The notes below the pieces were generated by a model. The model was not told the DNA's origin and did not search any database. It saw nothing but the letters and a program-made list of their open reading frames with translations. 64,000 bases of DNA from Pisolithus tinctorius (Eukaryota; Basidiomycota; Agaricomycetes; Boletales; Pisolithaceae): assembly GCA_024663395.1 (NCBI GenBank), contig JANFAH010000073.1, positions 1 through 64,000 on the forward strand, read 5' to 3'. Of this stretch, positions 32,343-43,870 are shown in pieces. Position numbers and translations under genes: made by a program. Numbering within the stretch: the stretch's first letter is position 1; every line of letters starts with the position of its first letter.

Positions 32343-34152
32343 TGTCACACACCAAAGGTGTTTGGTGAGGTGGACATGGATGCAGCTGATGAAATGGAGA
32401 TGAAGACCATAGCCCTCATGTGAAGAAGGACAGCCAGAAACATTGACAGTCATCCCTCGCACAAGAACAGGTTGTCAATGCCAAAGAAAAAGGAGGGAAG
32501 TGAGTTAAGCACTGATGAAAATTCTTAAGCACCCGTGTATGGCATTCCAGTTTTTGACATATCTCTGCCATTTCTGCAGATACCAAAACCATTCCCACAC
32601 TCGTTTGTAGTGCTCAGCCACGCGATCCTACCTTCCAAAATTGGAAAGGATTTGTGCACTCTACACATTTCTACAGCACTCCCTCCAAAAGATGCTCATT
32701 TCACTAATTCATCTGATATGGCTGCCTCTGCATCAATCATTTCACTTGTCCCCATTGCTAGGGACCATGGCTATGTATATCTACCAGGAGTTCCTACCAG
32801 CTTCCATCCTGAAGCATCCTGGTACATCCCATCCTTGTCTGCCCCCTCTCAGCCCATCCAGCTTAGACAGCATGTTCTTTTTGTCAGTATGACCTCTAGG
32901 AGGACATTCTTTGGTTGCCTCAGGTCTGTCATTTGCTTGGAAAGGTCTTATGTGATCATTTCAGTCTCTCCAGTCCAAGAAGCATATGGATCCTTCCTCC
33001 CTGCTCCCTGCAATGCCTTCATACCAGTCTCATCCATCATTCTTCCAAAATTGCGACAGCTGCAGTATAATCTACTGTTCTCCACTCTCCCTGATCGCAT
33101 CCATGACAAGTATGATGCACATCTTGCCTCCTTGTTGCAAGATACAACAGAAGACACTCCCCCTTCATCCTCTCTTCCAACAGAGCCTCATTCATGAAGT
33201 TTTTACTTGCTTCACTGAGAGGACAGTTAAGGGGGGGAAAGTTGCGATCCCTTATGCTCCTGTCACCCCACAGACCCCCAAAGCTTGACCCCTGTTGACA
33301 TCTGACTCACCCTGTCCGCTTTTGGATGTACTATATCGGCATCAGATCAGCGCTGCCTCTGTCATCCCACTTTGGCCCAGAGGCAATCTCTTCAAGATGT
33401 GACATGCACAGCCTCCCCTAATGTGATTCCAGTGCACTTTCCCAGTTCCTGACATTACTTGACTCATACTTTGACATTCTGACTGTCTTTGACTCACCTA
33501 TTGCCAATACTTACCAATCTTTTGACTTTGCTTACTGATTCTTCACTTTTTGGCTTACTTATCCTTACCAATGCTCACCAATGCTTTCTAAGATGACTAC
33601 CCACCACTTACATTCCTTATTCATCAGTTACCAATCACTTACCAAGTGTTTGCACCTTGTTTTCCATAGGCAATGCACCTGTACTGTATATAAATCACTG
33701 TACTTAGATAGCAAAAAGAAGAAGATGTAAGAGAGCCCCTCTTGCTCACATTTTATCATCTCTCAGTAAATCATTCATCAGCTTCAATAGTTGAGACTTT
33801 ATTAAGGGTCTAGCTATTGTCTACTTCGTTTATCATCATCTATCATCAATAAACTTCACTCCAAGTCCTCCCTGAGCTCAGTGCAGCTCAGAGCATTGAA
33901 TTAAGTCACCATCCATCATTCTGTAGGCTGACAGCAGTCTACCCCATTGCAATCTATCGCATTCTTGCTCCCTCTTTGTCAGCAGCACCCCCAACCCTCA
34001 GCACTCGTCTTTGAGTGTTGTAGCTCACAAAAACCCTTCCCAGTCAAAGGTTCCACCATCTAGGTACTGCATAGGCACACCACCACTCGCTTTCATTGTC
34101 TTTTGTGTTGGTCTTGGTTGGTTTCCACCACTGAACCACACTTTGACTCACA
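32343..34152 (+). mobile_element. Repeat family E, copy E1
   Basis: 1810 bp, TGTCACACACC to TTTGACTCACA. It contains the 220-aa ORF (32535-33197), a purine tract AAGGGGGGGAAAG (33227-33239), a TATA box (GTATATAAAT, about 33685) and CAATAAA (about 33846). The left flank is the G protease gene; the right flank is a truncated LTR-F. The flanks therefore belong to different parts of G and show no target duplication. Confidence 0.75.
32535..33197 (+). CDS. E-family protein, unknown function (220 aa)
   Basis: Intact open frame matching 7089-7757 almost throughout: VFDISLPFLQI, HAILPSKIGKDLCT, SIISLVPIARDHGYVYLPG, FHPEASWYIPSLSAPSQP, SMTSRRTFFGCLRSV and YNLLFSTLPDRIHD. Hydrophobic beta-strand-like pattern, no cysteine cluster, no DDE triad, no transmembrane helix. 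I do not recognise the family. Start chosen at MYGIPVF by agreement with the E2 copy. Confidence 0.5.
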   Translation: MYGIPVFDISLPFLQIPKPFPHSFVVLSHAILPSKIGKDLCTLHISTALPPKDAHFTNSSDMAASASIISLVPIARDHGYVYLPGVPTSFHPEASWYIPSLSAPSQPIQLRQHVLFVSMTSRRTFFGCLRSVICLERSYVIISVSPVQEAYGSFLPAPCNAFIPVSSIILPKLRQLQYNLLFSTLPDRIHDKYDAHLASLLQDTTEDTPPSSSLPTEPHS

Positions 34153-34322
34153 ACAGTCTGCTCAGTCTGGTAGGAGAGCAACACAAGTCCAACAGCAGTC
34201 AGAGCAGAGATGGTTCGTAACTGACAGAAGTTGGGTGGAGTTGGTGCAGAGTGAGCAAACAACTGGTGGAAGAGGGTGTGGAGTGAGTAAGGACTTAGAG
34301 TGAATGCATGGTTATGACAGGT
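34153..34322 (-). repeat. LTR-F fragment (probable 5' LTR remnant of G)
   Basis: On the minus strand it begins TGTCATAACCATGCATTC at 34322 and matches the first ~170 bp of LTR-F (1261 on), including CACTCTGCACCAACTCC and GTTGGACTTGTGTTGCTCTC. It is cut at 34153 by E1. It abuts the 3' coding end of element B. Confidence 0.8.
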
Positions 34323-34325
34323 GTG

Positions 34326-34858
34326 CTACTCATCTGATTTGTCCAAAGGGATGCCAGTGAGTGCAGGGTCTGGTAGCAAATCATCCTCCAGGTGATCTAA
34401 TTCATGTGCAGAAATTCCAGGCAACTGTGTGACCTTGATACAGGAGGTGTTCCACAGAAAATAGGGGTAAAGATGGAAGGCAGCAAAACAGAATTTGGAC
34501 ATGGCACCATCTAATTCTGCCAGGATGTAAAAGCCTCCTTTGGTATGCCAAATGATGATCATGGGGCCTAGGTAGTGTGGTTTGGTCTTGCAATCTAGTT
34601 CTTGCTCAATATGCAAATTCCACATGAGGACAAGTGACCCAGGTTTGAAGTTGAAATCTTGGATGGTGTGTGCAAAACAAGTGATGAAGTCTTTGACTGA
34701 TGCAAAGTGGGATCTCAGAATGAGATCATGGATTTGAGTGAGGTCTTCTGGACACTTCTGGAGTTGGTGAGCACAATGGGCAATGAGATCTGACATTGAG
34801 TAAAATTCCACCTCAAAAGGGGCTAAGAATGTTGCCTCAACAATGTCAAAGGGGAGTC
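34326..34858 (-). pseudogene. Element B integrase C-terminus
   Basis: Minus-strand frame PFDIVEATFLAPFEVEFYSM ... FKPGSLVLMWNLHIEQELD, KTKPHYLGPMIIIWHTKGGFYILAELDG, ending LDKSDE. This is the C-terminal, GPF/Y-type region of a gypsy integrase. It continues directly from 41341 once element C is removed, the junction being EPRL to PFDIVEA. B2 has the same sequence type at 62880-63212. Confidence 0.85.
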
Positions 34859-35241
34859 TGTGACGAGACCTAAACAACAGGGTTTGTTGTAGGCTCACAC
34901 CAAGAACCAACTGAGAAGAGTGAGAAGAAAGAAGAGGAAATGGTTGGAAGCAGGTGGATTTAGGACTTGTAGACCCAAATGAACTAGCTTAGAGCTAGTT
35001 GGGTGATTGAGCAACAGTACTTATACTGTAGTACATGAGGTACCGGTGAGGCATACATGAGGTCTGTGACATCATAGTGATGTCATGATGACATCACTGT
35101 GGAGCGGAACATACTAGAAAGGAGGAGGCACGGTAAAGGCAAGGTGAGGTCTAGGCCGAGACCAAGAGATAAGATAAGATGAAAAGATTTAGATAAGATG
35201 AAAAGAAAAGAGAAGAAAGGAAAAGAGTACATATCGTAACA
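34859..35241 (-). repeat. Element C 3' LTR
   Basis: Minus-strand copy ending ..CGTCACA at 34859. It keeps the GTAGTATAAGTAC TATA region and the AGCTAGTT palindrome. Confidence 0.92.
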
Positions 35242-35252
35242 CTATCCCCTCC

Positions 35253-35720
35253 TTAGAAATCGACTTCCAGGCAATTGAAGGTAGGGATGGTGTTAGTAAA
35301 GTTCTCCAAGGGCCCAAAGAGGGAGGAAAAGAGGGAGGAACCCATGCCATGGAGCTTGCGAGGGGCGGAAGGGTTGCAACGGTGGAAGTCTCTGATAGCA
35401 CCAGGGGCAGACTTTAAGGCAGACTCAGGTTCCCAGGTGCGATCCTCATCATGATACCCTTTCCAATGGATGAGGTACTCAAGCCTACTCCCTTTTAGAT
35501 GAGAGTCGGCAACATAGTCCACCTCAAACTCTTCATCTCCTTCGTGTCCCACCACCAGGCCAGGGCGAGTGACGGTCTGTCCCTCCAAAGGCCCCCTGTA
35601 CGGCTTAACCTGAGAAACGTTAACAACCAGATGGATTTTGAGAGTTTTGGGAAGTTTTAACTCTACTGCATTGGGTTTGAGCGAAACAACCTTGTAAGGG
35701 CTGATCCATCATTCTGTGAG
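35253..35720 (-). pseudogene. Element C integrase end and chromodomain
   Basis: The frame reads a GPF-type end then DEEFEVDYVADSHLKGSRLE and YLIHWKGYHDEDRTWEPESA (chromodomain), ending at the polypurine tract. A TGA at 35709-35711 (minus) matches the D stop at 28799. Separated from the rest of integrase by solo LTR-F. Confidence 0.85.
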
Positions 35721-35913
35721 TTTCCTGGAAGGGTGGCCAGAGAGAGAGATGTGGGAGGTTTCCAGCCAAACCATGTCACCAACCGAGTAGGAGGGAGCAT
35801 CAGAGCGAGATGCATCTGCAGACACCTTCATCTGTTCTGCAGCCTTATTCAAAGCCTTCTTTGTGTCCTCCAAAACCTTAGCGAGGTCAACGGTGTGATC
35901 TGTGGCTGCCTCT

Positions 35914-36579
35914 TGTCATAACCATGCGTTCGTCATAAGTCTTTGCTCTCTCTGCAACCTTTTCTGCCGGTCATCCGCTCACTCCGCACCAACTCCGCCC
36001 AACTTCTGTTGGTTGCGAACCATCTCCGCTCTGACTGCTGTTGGACTTGTGTTGCTCTCCTACTGGACTGAGCGGTCCGTTCTCTGAGGGGTCATGTGAC
36101 TACCTTCGCAGTCAGGTACTCCACAGTGCGCTCACCGCATGGTCCAGCACCTGGACTATTTCCTTTTCTGGATGTTCTGTGTTACCCATTCTTATGTCCT
36201 CTGTCTACCCTTCATTTGTTGTCCAGGAAGTTTTACTTGAAAATTTATGAGTCTCCGTATGTCAGTTCCGATTCTGATTACTGTACCTCCGTAGCAGTAT
36301 AAAAAACATGTACTGTACTCCGCTGTTCTTCAGTACAAATATCAACTTAGTTCCTACTCCCTCTGATTCCGTCTTCTGCCTGTCGGAGTTATCTCCGACT
36401 CTCCATCTGTACTCTCCCTCTGAAATACGAGGGCTGAGATCATGCAAGGGGGTAGTGCACAAGCTAAACCCGACGCTCCACTAGTCAGAGTTCTGTTCTT
36501 CTGCATCGGACTTGCTTCTGATCCCTTCTCTAGACCTTGTTTCGTGTCGGAGTTGGTCGGAGTAGGCCTGGACTTGACA
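35914..36579 (+). repeat. Solo LTR-F in element C
   Basis: 666 bp, TGTCATAACC to GGACTTGACA, flanked by the perfect 5-bp duplication CCTCT (35909-35913 and 36580-36584). It splits the integrase gene of C. A clean solo LTR. Confidence 0.93.
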
Positions 36580-36584
36580 CCTCT

Positions 36585-39500
36585 GCCTTGGAAAGGAAGG
36601 GTTCCATGCCCATCCTGGGGGTGTAGGAACGAGTGACCGAGAAGGGACTCCTGCCAGTGGACTCCTGTCGCTTGTTATTGTAGGAGAACTGGGTGACCTT
36701 AAGCCATGAAGGCCAAGAGCCCTGTCAATCATTGACAAAAAGGTGGAGATACTGCTGCAGGTCTTGGTTAAGGCGTTCCATTTGACCATTGGTCTGGGGG
36801 TGGAAGGCAGTGGAAAGTTTGGGTTTGACCCCAAGCATCTTGCAGAGTTTGGTAGTGAACACACTGGCAAACTGGGGACCACAATCAAAGATGACAGAGG
36901 AAGGTAACCCATGCTGAGTCCACACATGGTCATGGAAGAGTTCTGCTGTCTGTAGCGAGGACACCTCCCTGACAGTAGGGGCAAAGACCACCTCTTTTGA
37001 GAACCTGTCTACCACCACCATGATGTTATTGAAGCCTTGTGCCTCCGGCAGCTCCATGAAGTCAACTGAGATGTCAGTCCAGGGACGTTCCGGGACAGGG
37101 TTTGGAAGGAGTTTTCCTGCAGGAGGAGTCCTAGAACTTTTAGCCATTTGGCAATGGTGACACGCCGAGACATAGTTTTTAACAGTGTCAGTCATTCCAG
37201 GCCAGACATAGTTGCAGGAAACGAGCTCCAGAGTTTTCTTCCATCCAGGGTGTCCTGCAAGCGGGGTGTCATGGTGTTTTTCCAGGCAGTGAACCCTGAC
37301 AGTGGGTGGGACATAAACCCTCCCTTGACAGATGTACAGCCCCTCCTTAAGGATGGAACCCTCCGGTTGTGGTGTTACCAAGGAGGCGGACTTCAGGGCA
37401 AGGACAAGGACAACATCCTCCCCTACTATCAAGGTAGTTGCCACCCTAGAGGGATCAAGCAATGTGACCCCTTGATTATCCGACCCCTTTTCAGGTTCGT
37501 GATCCTCCCTCCTTGAAAGGGCATCGGCCTTGGTCATTGAGGAGCCGGGTTTGTACACCAGTTTGTAGTTGAACCGGGAGAGATACTGGGCCCAACGTGC
37601 CTGATGATGGTCTAGATTTTGTGCTTTCATGAAGTACTGGAGATTTGAGTGGTCTGTCCAGACTTCAAACTGATAAGGTGTGGCCTCGAGATAGTGTTGC
37701 CATGTTTCCAAAGCCCAGATTATGGCCAGCATCTCCTTATCGAAGACCTGGTAGTTTTGCTCAGGGGGAGACATGGAATGGGAGTAGAAGGCAACAGGTC
37801 ACCAGAGGTTGTCATCACATTTTATGGAGAGCACAGCCCTGGTGGCAAAGTCTGAGGCATCTGTTTCTAAGTGGAATTCTCTATCTTGATCCGGGAAAGC
37901 GAGCACAGGAGCAGTGGTGAAGGCGACTTTCAAGGCATCGAAGGCCTGTTGTTCCCGGGGATCCCAAGTCCAGAGTTGATCCTTTCTTGTGAGGTCGTTG
38001 AGAGGCCGAGCAATTTGTGCAAAGTCCTTGATGAAGTGGTGATAGAAGTTTGCCAGTCCCAAGAAGGCTCATACTGAGCGGACCTTCATAGGAACCAGCC
38101 ACTCGGTTATGGCTTTGACCTTGTCCCCATCCATGCTGACTCCCTCAGTTCTGACCACCATACCCAGGAACTCCACCTGCTTTTGCTTGAAGAAGCACTT
38201 CTCCAGTTTGATGAACAGGTCGTTTTCCTCCAACCTTCTCAGCACTTCCAGGACGATCCTGTCATGCTCTTTTTCATCATCTGTCTTTGTGAAGACCATC
38301 AGGTCGTCAATGTAGACCATGAGGACGTCCTCCATGTCACCAAAGATGTCATTCATCATGTTTTGGAAGGTAGACGGCGAGTTGCAGAGGCCAAAGTACA
38401 TGACCAGTGGTTTGTAAGCCCCCTTATGGGTGACAAAGGCAGCTTTCCATTCGTCTCCTTCCTTGACACGAACATTGTTGTATCCCCATCAGAGATCCAT
38501 CTTGGTGAAGAGCCTACACCCCTGAGTTTGTCTACAAGCTGGGAGATAAGGGGGAGAGGGTATGCATTTTTAACTGTGTGCTTGTTGAGGTAGCGGTAGT
38601 CCTGAACCATGTGTTTCCTTCCATCCTTTTTTGGCACAAAGAACACTGGTGAGGTTTGTGGTGACTTCGAGGGGCGGATGTATCCTTTACGTAGTTGGTC
38701 CTCAAGGAAATCCGATACCTCTTTCTGTTCCTCTATGGAGAGCGGGATGAGACGACCGTGCTTGGGAGTGAAGGTTTCTTTGAGGTCGATAGCATGGTCC
38801 CATGGTTTATGGAGCAGCATCCTTTCTGACTCTTCTTTTGAGAAGACTTTTAGGTATTGATGGTACTCCTTTGGGACGAGCTCTTCAGTAGTACCAGTTC
38901 AAACCCTGGTGGAGCAGAGTTTCGGATAGAGGTACTCCATGTCTTGTGCTTCCTGTTCCTCTGCTATCCTTTCTGCCCTGGTTTTTGGAGTGAGATCACG
39001 ACACTTGCGAGGGCAGCAGGACAACTTCACCTGCTTGGTCTCCCAACACACCTCCAGATTATGTTTTCATAGCCAAGTGTAGCCAAGTATGAGGGGGTGT
39101 GTGCCGAGCATGGTGACCTGAGCCCAGACAGACTCTCAGTGTCCTTGGTAGTTCATGACAAGGGAGGCAACATGTGTGATGTTCCCTGCCATGTTAGGGG
39201 TCCCATCAACGGGCTGACCAAGCTTAATCAGAGGAATGTCATTTTCATCAGCCCACTTCTTATCCAAGAAGGTGTCATTGGCTCCTGAATCCACCAATGC
39301 TTTTACATTCCATTTCTTCTCTCATCCTTCCAATACCACTTCCAACTCCAACTCAGCTTTTGGATCTGCTGTCCTTATTTTCAGGGTTTCTTTAGTGTTC
39401 AGGGTAGGCGTGTTTTTATTTTTATTGTAAGAGGAATTAAGCACCGATAGTTTTACATCTGCAGCCACGCCCACTGGGGTCGCCTCTTCAGATGGTACAG

Positions 39501-39597
39501 TAACCTCTGAGTTAAATATATCCTGCTCAGTAGGAAGATTGTCAATGCCTAAGACAGAAAACTTATTATAAACATAGCCAGTGGAGACCTGATCCTC
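36585..39597 (-). pseudogene. pol: Element C Pol (PR to integrase)
   Basis: Minus-strand blocks: protease ALVDSGANDTFL near 39280, [21 protein letters not shown] near 38620, YIDD near 38320, RNase H LETDASDFATRAVL near 37870, integrase CHHCQMAKS, ISVDFMELP and SSVIFDCGPQF (Asp changed context), NGQMERLNQ. TGA stops at 39067, 38489 and 37799, plus the one at 35709, coincide with the four stops of D. Extra private stops include 38069-38071 (CGA in D). Frame disturbed near 38500. Non-functional as it stands. Confidence 0.88.
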
Positions 39598-40665
39598 TAC
39601 TGGCCGAACTCTTTTCCCTGACTCTTCATCTCACTGATCTGTTTATCGTAAAAGAAGGCTTGCATCTCCTCGAATGACATCTGTCAGAGAGCAAGTTCCT
39701 GTGCCTCTTGGGTTACCTCCCATATGTTGGGTCTAACAGGACCCTTTCCTTTAGCACGAGGGCAATCATGCTTGTAGTGATTCCCCTGGCAGTCAAAGCA
39801 CTTGATGTGGGAGGGGATGGGGTGAGGAGGGAAGCGGGCAGTGCCAATCTCCATAGGGGCACCATGACCGGGCTGGGTACCAGTAGGAGTAAAGCAGGGA
39901 GAGTATGAGGGGCGGTTGTAGGAGGAACGGGGAGTGGGTTCATCGGGATAGTGATTGTAGAGGAGTTTGAAGCAATCCCTAGCAAGGGCGGCTTCACGGA
40001 AGGCGACAGTCATCTGGAGGTAGTTGCCCTGGGTATATCCTCTCCTTAAGGCCTCCTTTACAATAGCAGGATGGACGGCATTTTCCAGTAGGAAGCCGGC
40101 AGTTTCATCAGTGACCCATCCCTGTACCTTCAAGGACTCGAACTTTGCATAGAACTCCTCGTAGCAGGAGTTCCCTTGGCGCATCGTGTGCATCTGTGCT
40201 TTCGCCCACTCAACATCCGTTTGAGGGGTGAAGAACCTATCAATGTCTTCTATCATTTCGGCTGTGTCAGGCCATACTCCCATGACGATAGCAAGCGAGA
40301 ACTTGGCCTGAGTGAATCTTCCAGCTACAGGGCCTGTCATGCGGGACCACACTGCAGTACTTTTGTCTTGGGCAGTTGGTAGGGCGGTCCTATTCTGCGT
40401 GACCCATACCTTCATCTTCACCCACCATTCGGAAAACTTAGCGTGATCACTGGCATACTGACCTGGGTTGGCCATCACTTCTATCCTCCTCTGGATTACA
40501 TCTGCAGGGAGGGCATTCCACTGGTTTCATTGACCCTCAATGGTCGCGATCGTTCCTTGAGCGTCTCTTAGCTTGTTGTTTAACCAGTAGTTTTCATCTC
40601 GAAGAGCATCGAGGGTGTCGCAGAGCTCGGTTATCTGGTCCTGGATGCCTTCCATAGCGATCTGG
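39597..40665 (-). pseudogene. gag: Element C Gag
   Basis: Collinear with D gag: WWVKMKVWVTQNRTALP, FFTPQTDVEWAKAQMHTMRQG and knuckle CFDCQGNHYKHDC. Stops at about 40530 and 39681 (minus) interrupt it. The terminal GGGAAAA heptamer and the gag stop TAG (39597-39599) are conserved with D. Confidence 0.88.
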
Positions 40666-40962
40666 ACGTTTTAGAGTCTGACAGGGATGGAGGTTGTAAT
40701 GGGGTTGCTGTGGTTCAGCAGGGAGTGAACAGGGGAAGACGGATTCGATGGAGAAGGGGTAAGGGGGGGGTGGCGGAAGGGGGTAGAGGCTGTGGTTGAA
40801 GAGCGGAGTGAGTGAGCGTCACTCAGGGATATATGGGACATAGAGGTTGGGGTCGGATTCTGAGGCTGGGGGACTTGGTGAGTACACCCACAAGCCTTCG
40901 TGGAGGAAGCAAGGAATGGTGACGGACAGTGCGAGGGTACAATGATAAGAAGCTAGTTCAAG

Positions 40963-41335
40963 TGTGATGAGACCTAAACAACAGGGTTTGTTGTAGGCTT
41001 GCACCAAGAACCAACTGAGAAGAGTGAGAAGAAAGAAGAGGAAATGGTTGGAAGCAGGCGGATTTAGGACTTGTAGACCCAAATGAACTAGCTTAGAGCT
41101 AGTTGGGTGATTGAGCAATGGTACTTATACTGTAGTACATGAGGTACTGGTGAGGCATACATGAGGTCCATGACATCACTGTGGAGCGGAATGTACTAGA
41201 AAGGAGGAGGCATGGTAAAGGCGAGGCGAGGTCTAGGCTGGAGGCCGGGCCGAGACCAAGAGATAAGATAAGATGAAAAGACTTAGATAAGATGAAAAGA
41301 AAAGAGAAGAAAGGAAAAGAGTACGTATCATAACA
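40963..41335 (-). repeat. Element C 5' LTR
   Basis: 373 bp. It lacks a short stretch carrying the inverted GTGATGTCAT motif that the 3' LTR has. Immediately inside lies TGAACTAGCTT on the minus strand, 2 nt from the LTR, as in D. Confidence 0.92.
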
Positions 41336-41340
41336 GAGTC

Positions 41341-42700
41341 TAGGTTCGATGCCATGAGCCATATAAAATGGAGAAAACCCAGGTGCCTTGTGAATCATAA
41401 CCCTCTCTGCCCAGAACACTGCAGGAGCCACTTCTGACCACTTTGATGCTTCTCCACCACAACTCTTCACCAACACCTCCCTCACATCAAAATGCTGATG
41501 CTCAACAACTCCATTAGCTTGTGAGTTATAGGGTGAGATTCATATGTGGTGAATTCCAAAGGTTTTGGAAAGCCAATCAAGGGCAAGGACATAGGGTCCA
41601 CCATTGTCTGTGACAATCTCTGCAACTGCACCCCAGCAGCACAAGATCTGCTTGAAGATGAATTTTCCAATGGACTTGCCAGTCTCTGCATGGAGCATAG
41701 CCCACTCTGGATGACTAGTAAGTGAACAGCAAGCTTGGGTGATGTAGTGAAATCTGTTTGACTTTGGCATTAAGAACATGTCCATGTATGCTTTGAAGAA
41801 TAGGGGCTTGGGGATGCCAATGACTGGTGGAATATGTATGTGATCCAGATGGCATATTTGGCACTTGTGACATGACTTGATGTACCAGTGGACATCCTGC
41901 TCTAGCATAGGCCACCAGAAATGAGTCAGCAAGTGCATGTGGGTCGAGAAGATACCCTTGTGTCCTAGCTCATCATGAGCCTGATGAAGAATCCCAAGGC
42001 ATTTGTGAAGAGTGACTACTAGTTGGTGACATCCTTGAGGCTCTTTCCTCCACAGTTCTCCTCCTTTGATGAAATACCAGGTGGTGAGATGCACCAGGCT
42101 TTCCAACTCCCTTTCCTCAAATCCTTCTGGCATCTTCTTCATCTCCAAAAACTCCTTCACCATTTTCAACCTCTCCTCTTTCTGGATTGCTTTCTCTGAG
42201 CATGGGATTTCCATCTTGTAGACACTTGATGAGGATTGTTCAGAGGAATAGATGCCTAGACTCTGACAAGACCAAGGGTGAGTCTGACATGATACTCAGA
42301 ATTTCCAAAGGGTAAGGCTGAGACTTAAAACAGGTCTCCCTATGGTTCAAGAGTTTGACAGCAAAGGCTCCACACTCATCTATCCAGTCCTCATAGTCCT
42401 CTTCCCCATCCTCATCTTCTTCTGCTTTCAGTCTCCTTGAAAGACCATCCAGCACTGCATGCTTGTGTGCAGGGACATGTATGAGCTCAAAGTTGAATAA
42501 AAGAATTCCTGCAATCCAGCAGTTGATGGTTGCATTGGGCTGTAAGTCAGGATTGTGAATCATCCCCTTTATATATTGTGCATCAACCTTGACAACTAAA
42601 TTCTGCATGCCAAAAATGTGAAGTCTAATGTCATGTAAGGTGTGGAAAAGACCAAAGAGCTTGAGTTTGGCTTGGCTGTAACAGCATTTGCAGTCATTGA
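41341..42700 (-). pseudogene. Element B RNase H tail and integrase
   Basis: Minus strand: MQNLVVKVDAQYIKGMIHNP and LNCWIAG-type RNase H end, LIHVPAHKHAVLDGLSRR. Integrase follows: GCHQLVVTLHKCLGILHQAHD, HELGHKGIF..H zinc site with SCHKCQICH, D in YMDMFLMP, D in EIVTDNGGP, a TGA, then E in GVVEHQH. TGA at about 41537 sits where CGA is expected (HHI*ISPYNSQ). Cut at 41340 by element C in MAHGIEPRL. Confidence 0.85.
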
Positions 42701-42703
42701 GGG

Positions 42704-43801
42704 TTATCGAGCCAAACCTTGCAGGGTACTTCCATCTTCCCCCTTCTGCATGAGGAGGTATCCTATAGTGATATTTGAAGTGTCAACTGCTAGAGTAACC
42801 TTCCTATCAGAATTGTAGTCGATAGTGTGTAGCACAGGGGATGAGACAATAGCTTGGTGAAGATAGTCCATGGCTTCTTTGTGTTCATCATGGAATTCAA
42901 AGGAGACATCTTTCTTGGTCAGCTCAATGAGGGGACATGCATGTTTAGCAAAATCCTTGATAAAGATCCTGCAGTATGAGCAAAGACCTAAAAATCCATG
43001 CACTTTGGTGACATTAGTGCAGTAGGGCCAATCTTTAATTTTTTGGACTTTAGCTTCATCCAGAATTCTCCCCTTGAATGACACCTTATGCCCAACCACT
43101 ATGATAGATGGTGTGGTGATGACACATTTCTTTGCTGAGACAGTAGCTCCTGCATGATGCAGATGATGCAAGACATGGTTGACATTCTGCAAATGTTCCC
43201 AGATGAAGCATCTGATCCCAGAGTTTTGTGCGATTGTCTGGTAGGTACCCTCAGAATTTTGGTAATGAGATTTGGGGCCTTTGATCAGGCAGTCATCGAT
43301 GAACAGGATGGTAACTTCCAGAATTTCATCCTTCAATATCCAACAGACATCTCTGTGGAAAATCTGGATGGCATTTGTTTAGCCCATAGGTAGTTTGGTG
43401 AGTTGAAGGGTACCAATAGGGGTTTGGAAAGTAGTAAGATTGCAGTATTCATCATGGATGGAGCAATGATCATATCCAACCATAAGATCTAAAATTCTGA
43501 AGATGGAGTGGCAGGTGAAAGCTTCTGCAATCAAGTTGATGAAAGGGGGAATGGCTGAATCCTGTATAGATATGGCATTCAGAGGTTGTAAGTCACAGAC
43601 CAGGCACAGAGATTTTCCATCCTTCTTGACTATGCAGAACCATTTCAAGTGATAGGACGAAGTAGATGGTTCGTAGACACCTGCAGAAATCTTTTCTTTG
43701 ATTATGCTGACAACATCACAAAAAATGGCTGGAGGTATGGGGATATTCCACTTGACCCAGGGTTTGTGGGCTAGCATGGGTATCTTCAGCAGTGGAAACA
43801 T
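42704..43801 (-). pseudogene. Element B reverse transcriptase
   Basis: The minus strand gives KWFCIVKKDGKSLCLVCDLQ, AISIQDSAIPPFINLIAEAF, LDLMVGYDHCSIHDEYCNLT and KLPMG, then (after a stop near 43380) EVTILFIDDCLIKGP and FIWEHLQNVNHVLHHLHHAG. Then VHGFLGLCSYCRIFIKDFAK and the start of RNase H (TLAVDTSNITIGYLLMQ). The palm motif is FIDD, as in B2 (PFIDDVPIK), so this is a family trait. Broken by one stop/frame change. Confidence 0.85.
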
Positions 43802-43870
43802 ATCTTCTCAGAAGGTTCCTCTTTCTGTGGCATCCCAAGCAAAGGCAGTCTCATGTGTCTTGACCAGCCA

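Larger units (their letters stand above)
1975..34322 (-). mobile_element. Gypsy element G (host of several insertions), fragmented
   Basis: G is a minus-strand Ty3/gypsy element recovered in pieces. From 5' to 3' these are a 170-bp LTR-F-like fragment (34322-34153), protease N-terminal half (32342-32110), protease C-terminal half and spacer (8200-7939), RT start (6135-5717), and RT core plus RNase H (2820-1975). The pieces are collinear with pol of element J. The interruptions are E1, the KDZ transposon, E2, a solo LTR-B and element F. Gag and most of the 5' LTR are missing at the E1 junction. That LTR-F is G's own LTR is inferred from its position and orientation. Confidence 0.75.
34859..41335 (-). 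mobile_element. Ty3/gypsy chromovirus C, sister of D
   Basis: LTRs 34859-35241 (383 bp, 3') and 40963-41335 (373 bp, 5'), with target duplication GAGTC (34854-34858 and 41336-41340). The minus strand carries gag, pol and chromodomain in the same order as D, plus a polypurine tract complement (CTATCCCCTCCTTAGA, 35242-35257). Inserted in the integrase gene of B. Interrupted by a solo LTR-F (35914-36579). More decayed than D. Confidence 0.93.

Noticed and set aside
32343..34152. E1-E3 as standard solo LTRs with 5-bp duplications
   Set aside because: None of the three has matching 4-6 bp flanks, so the class is left open.
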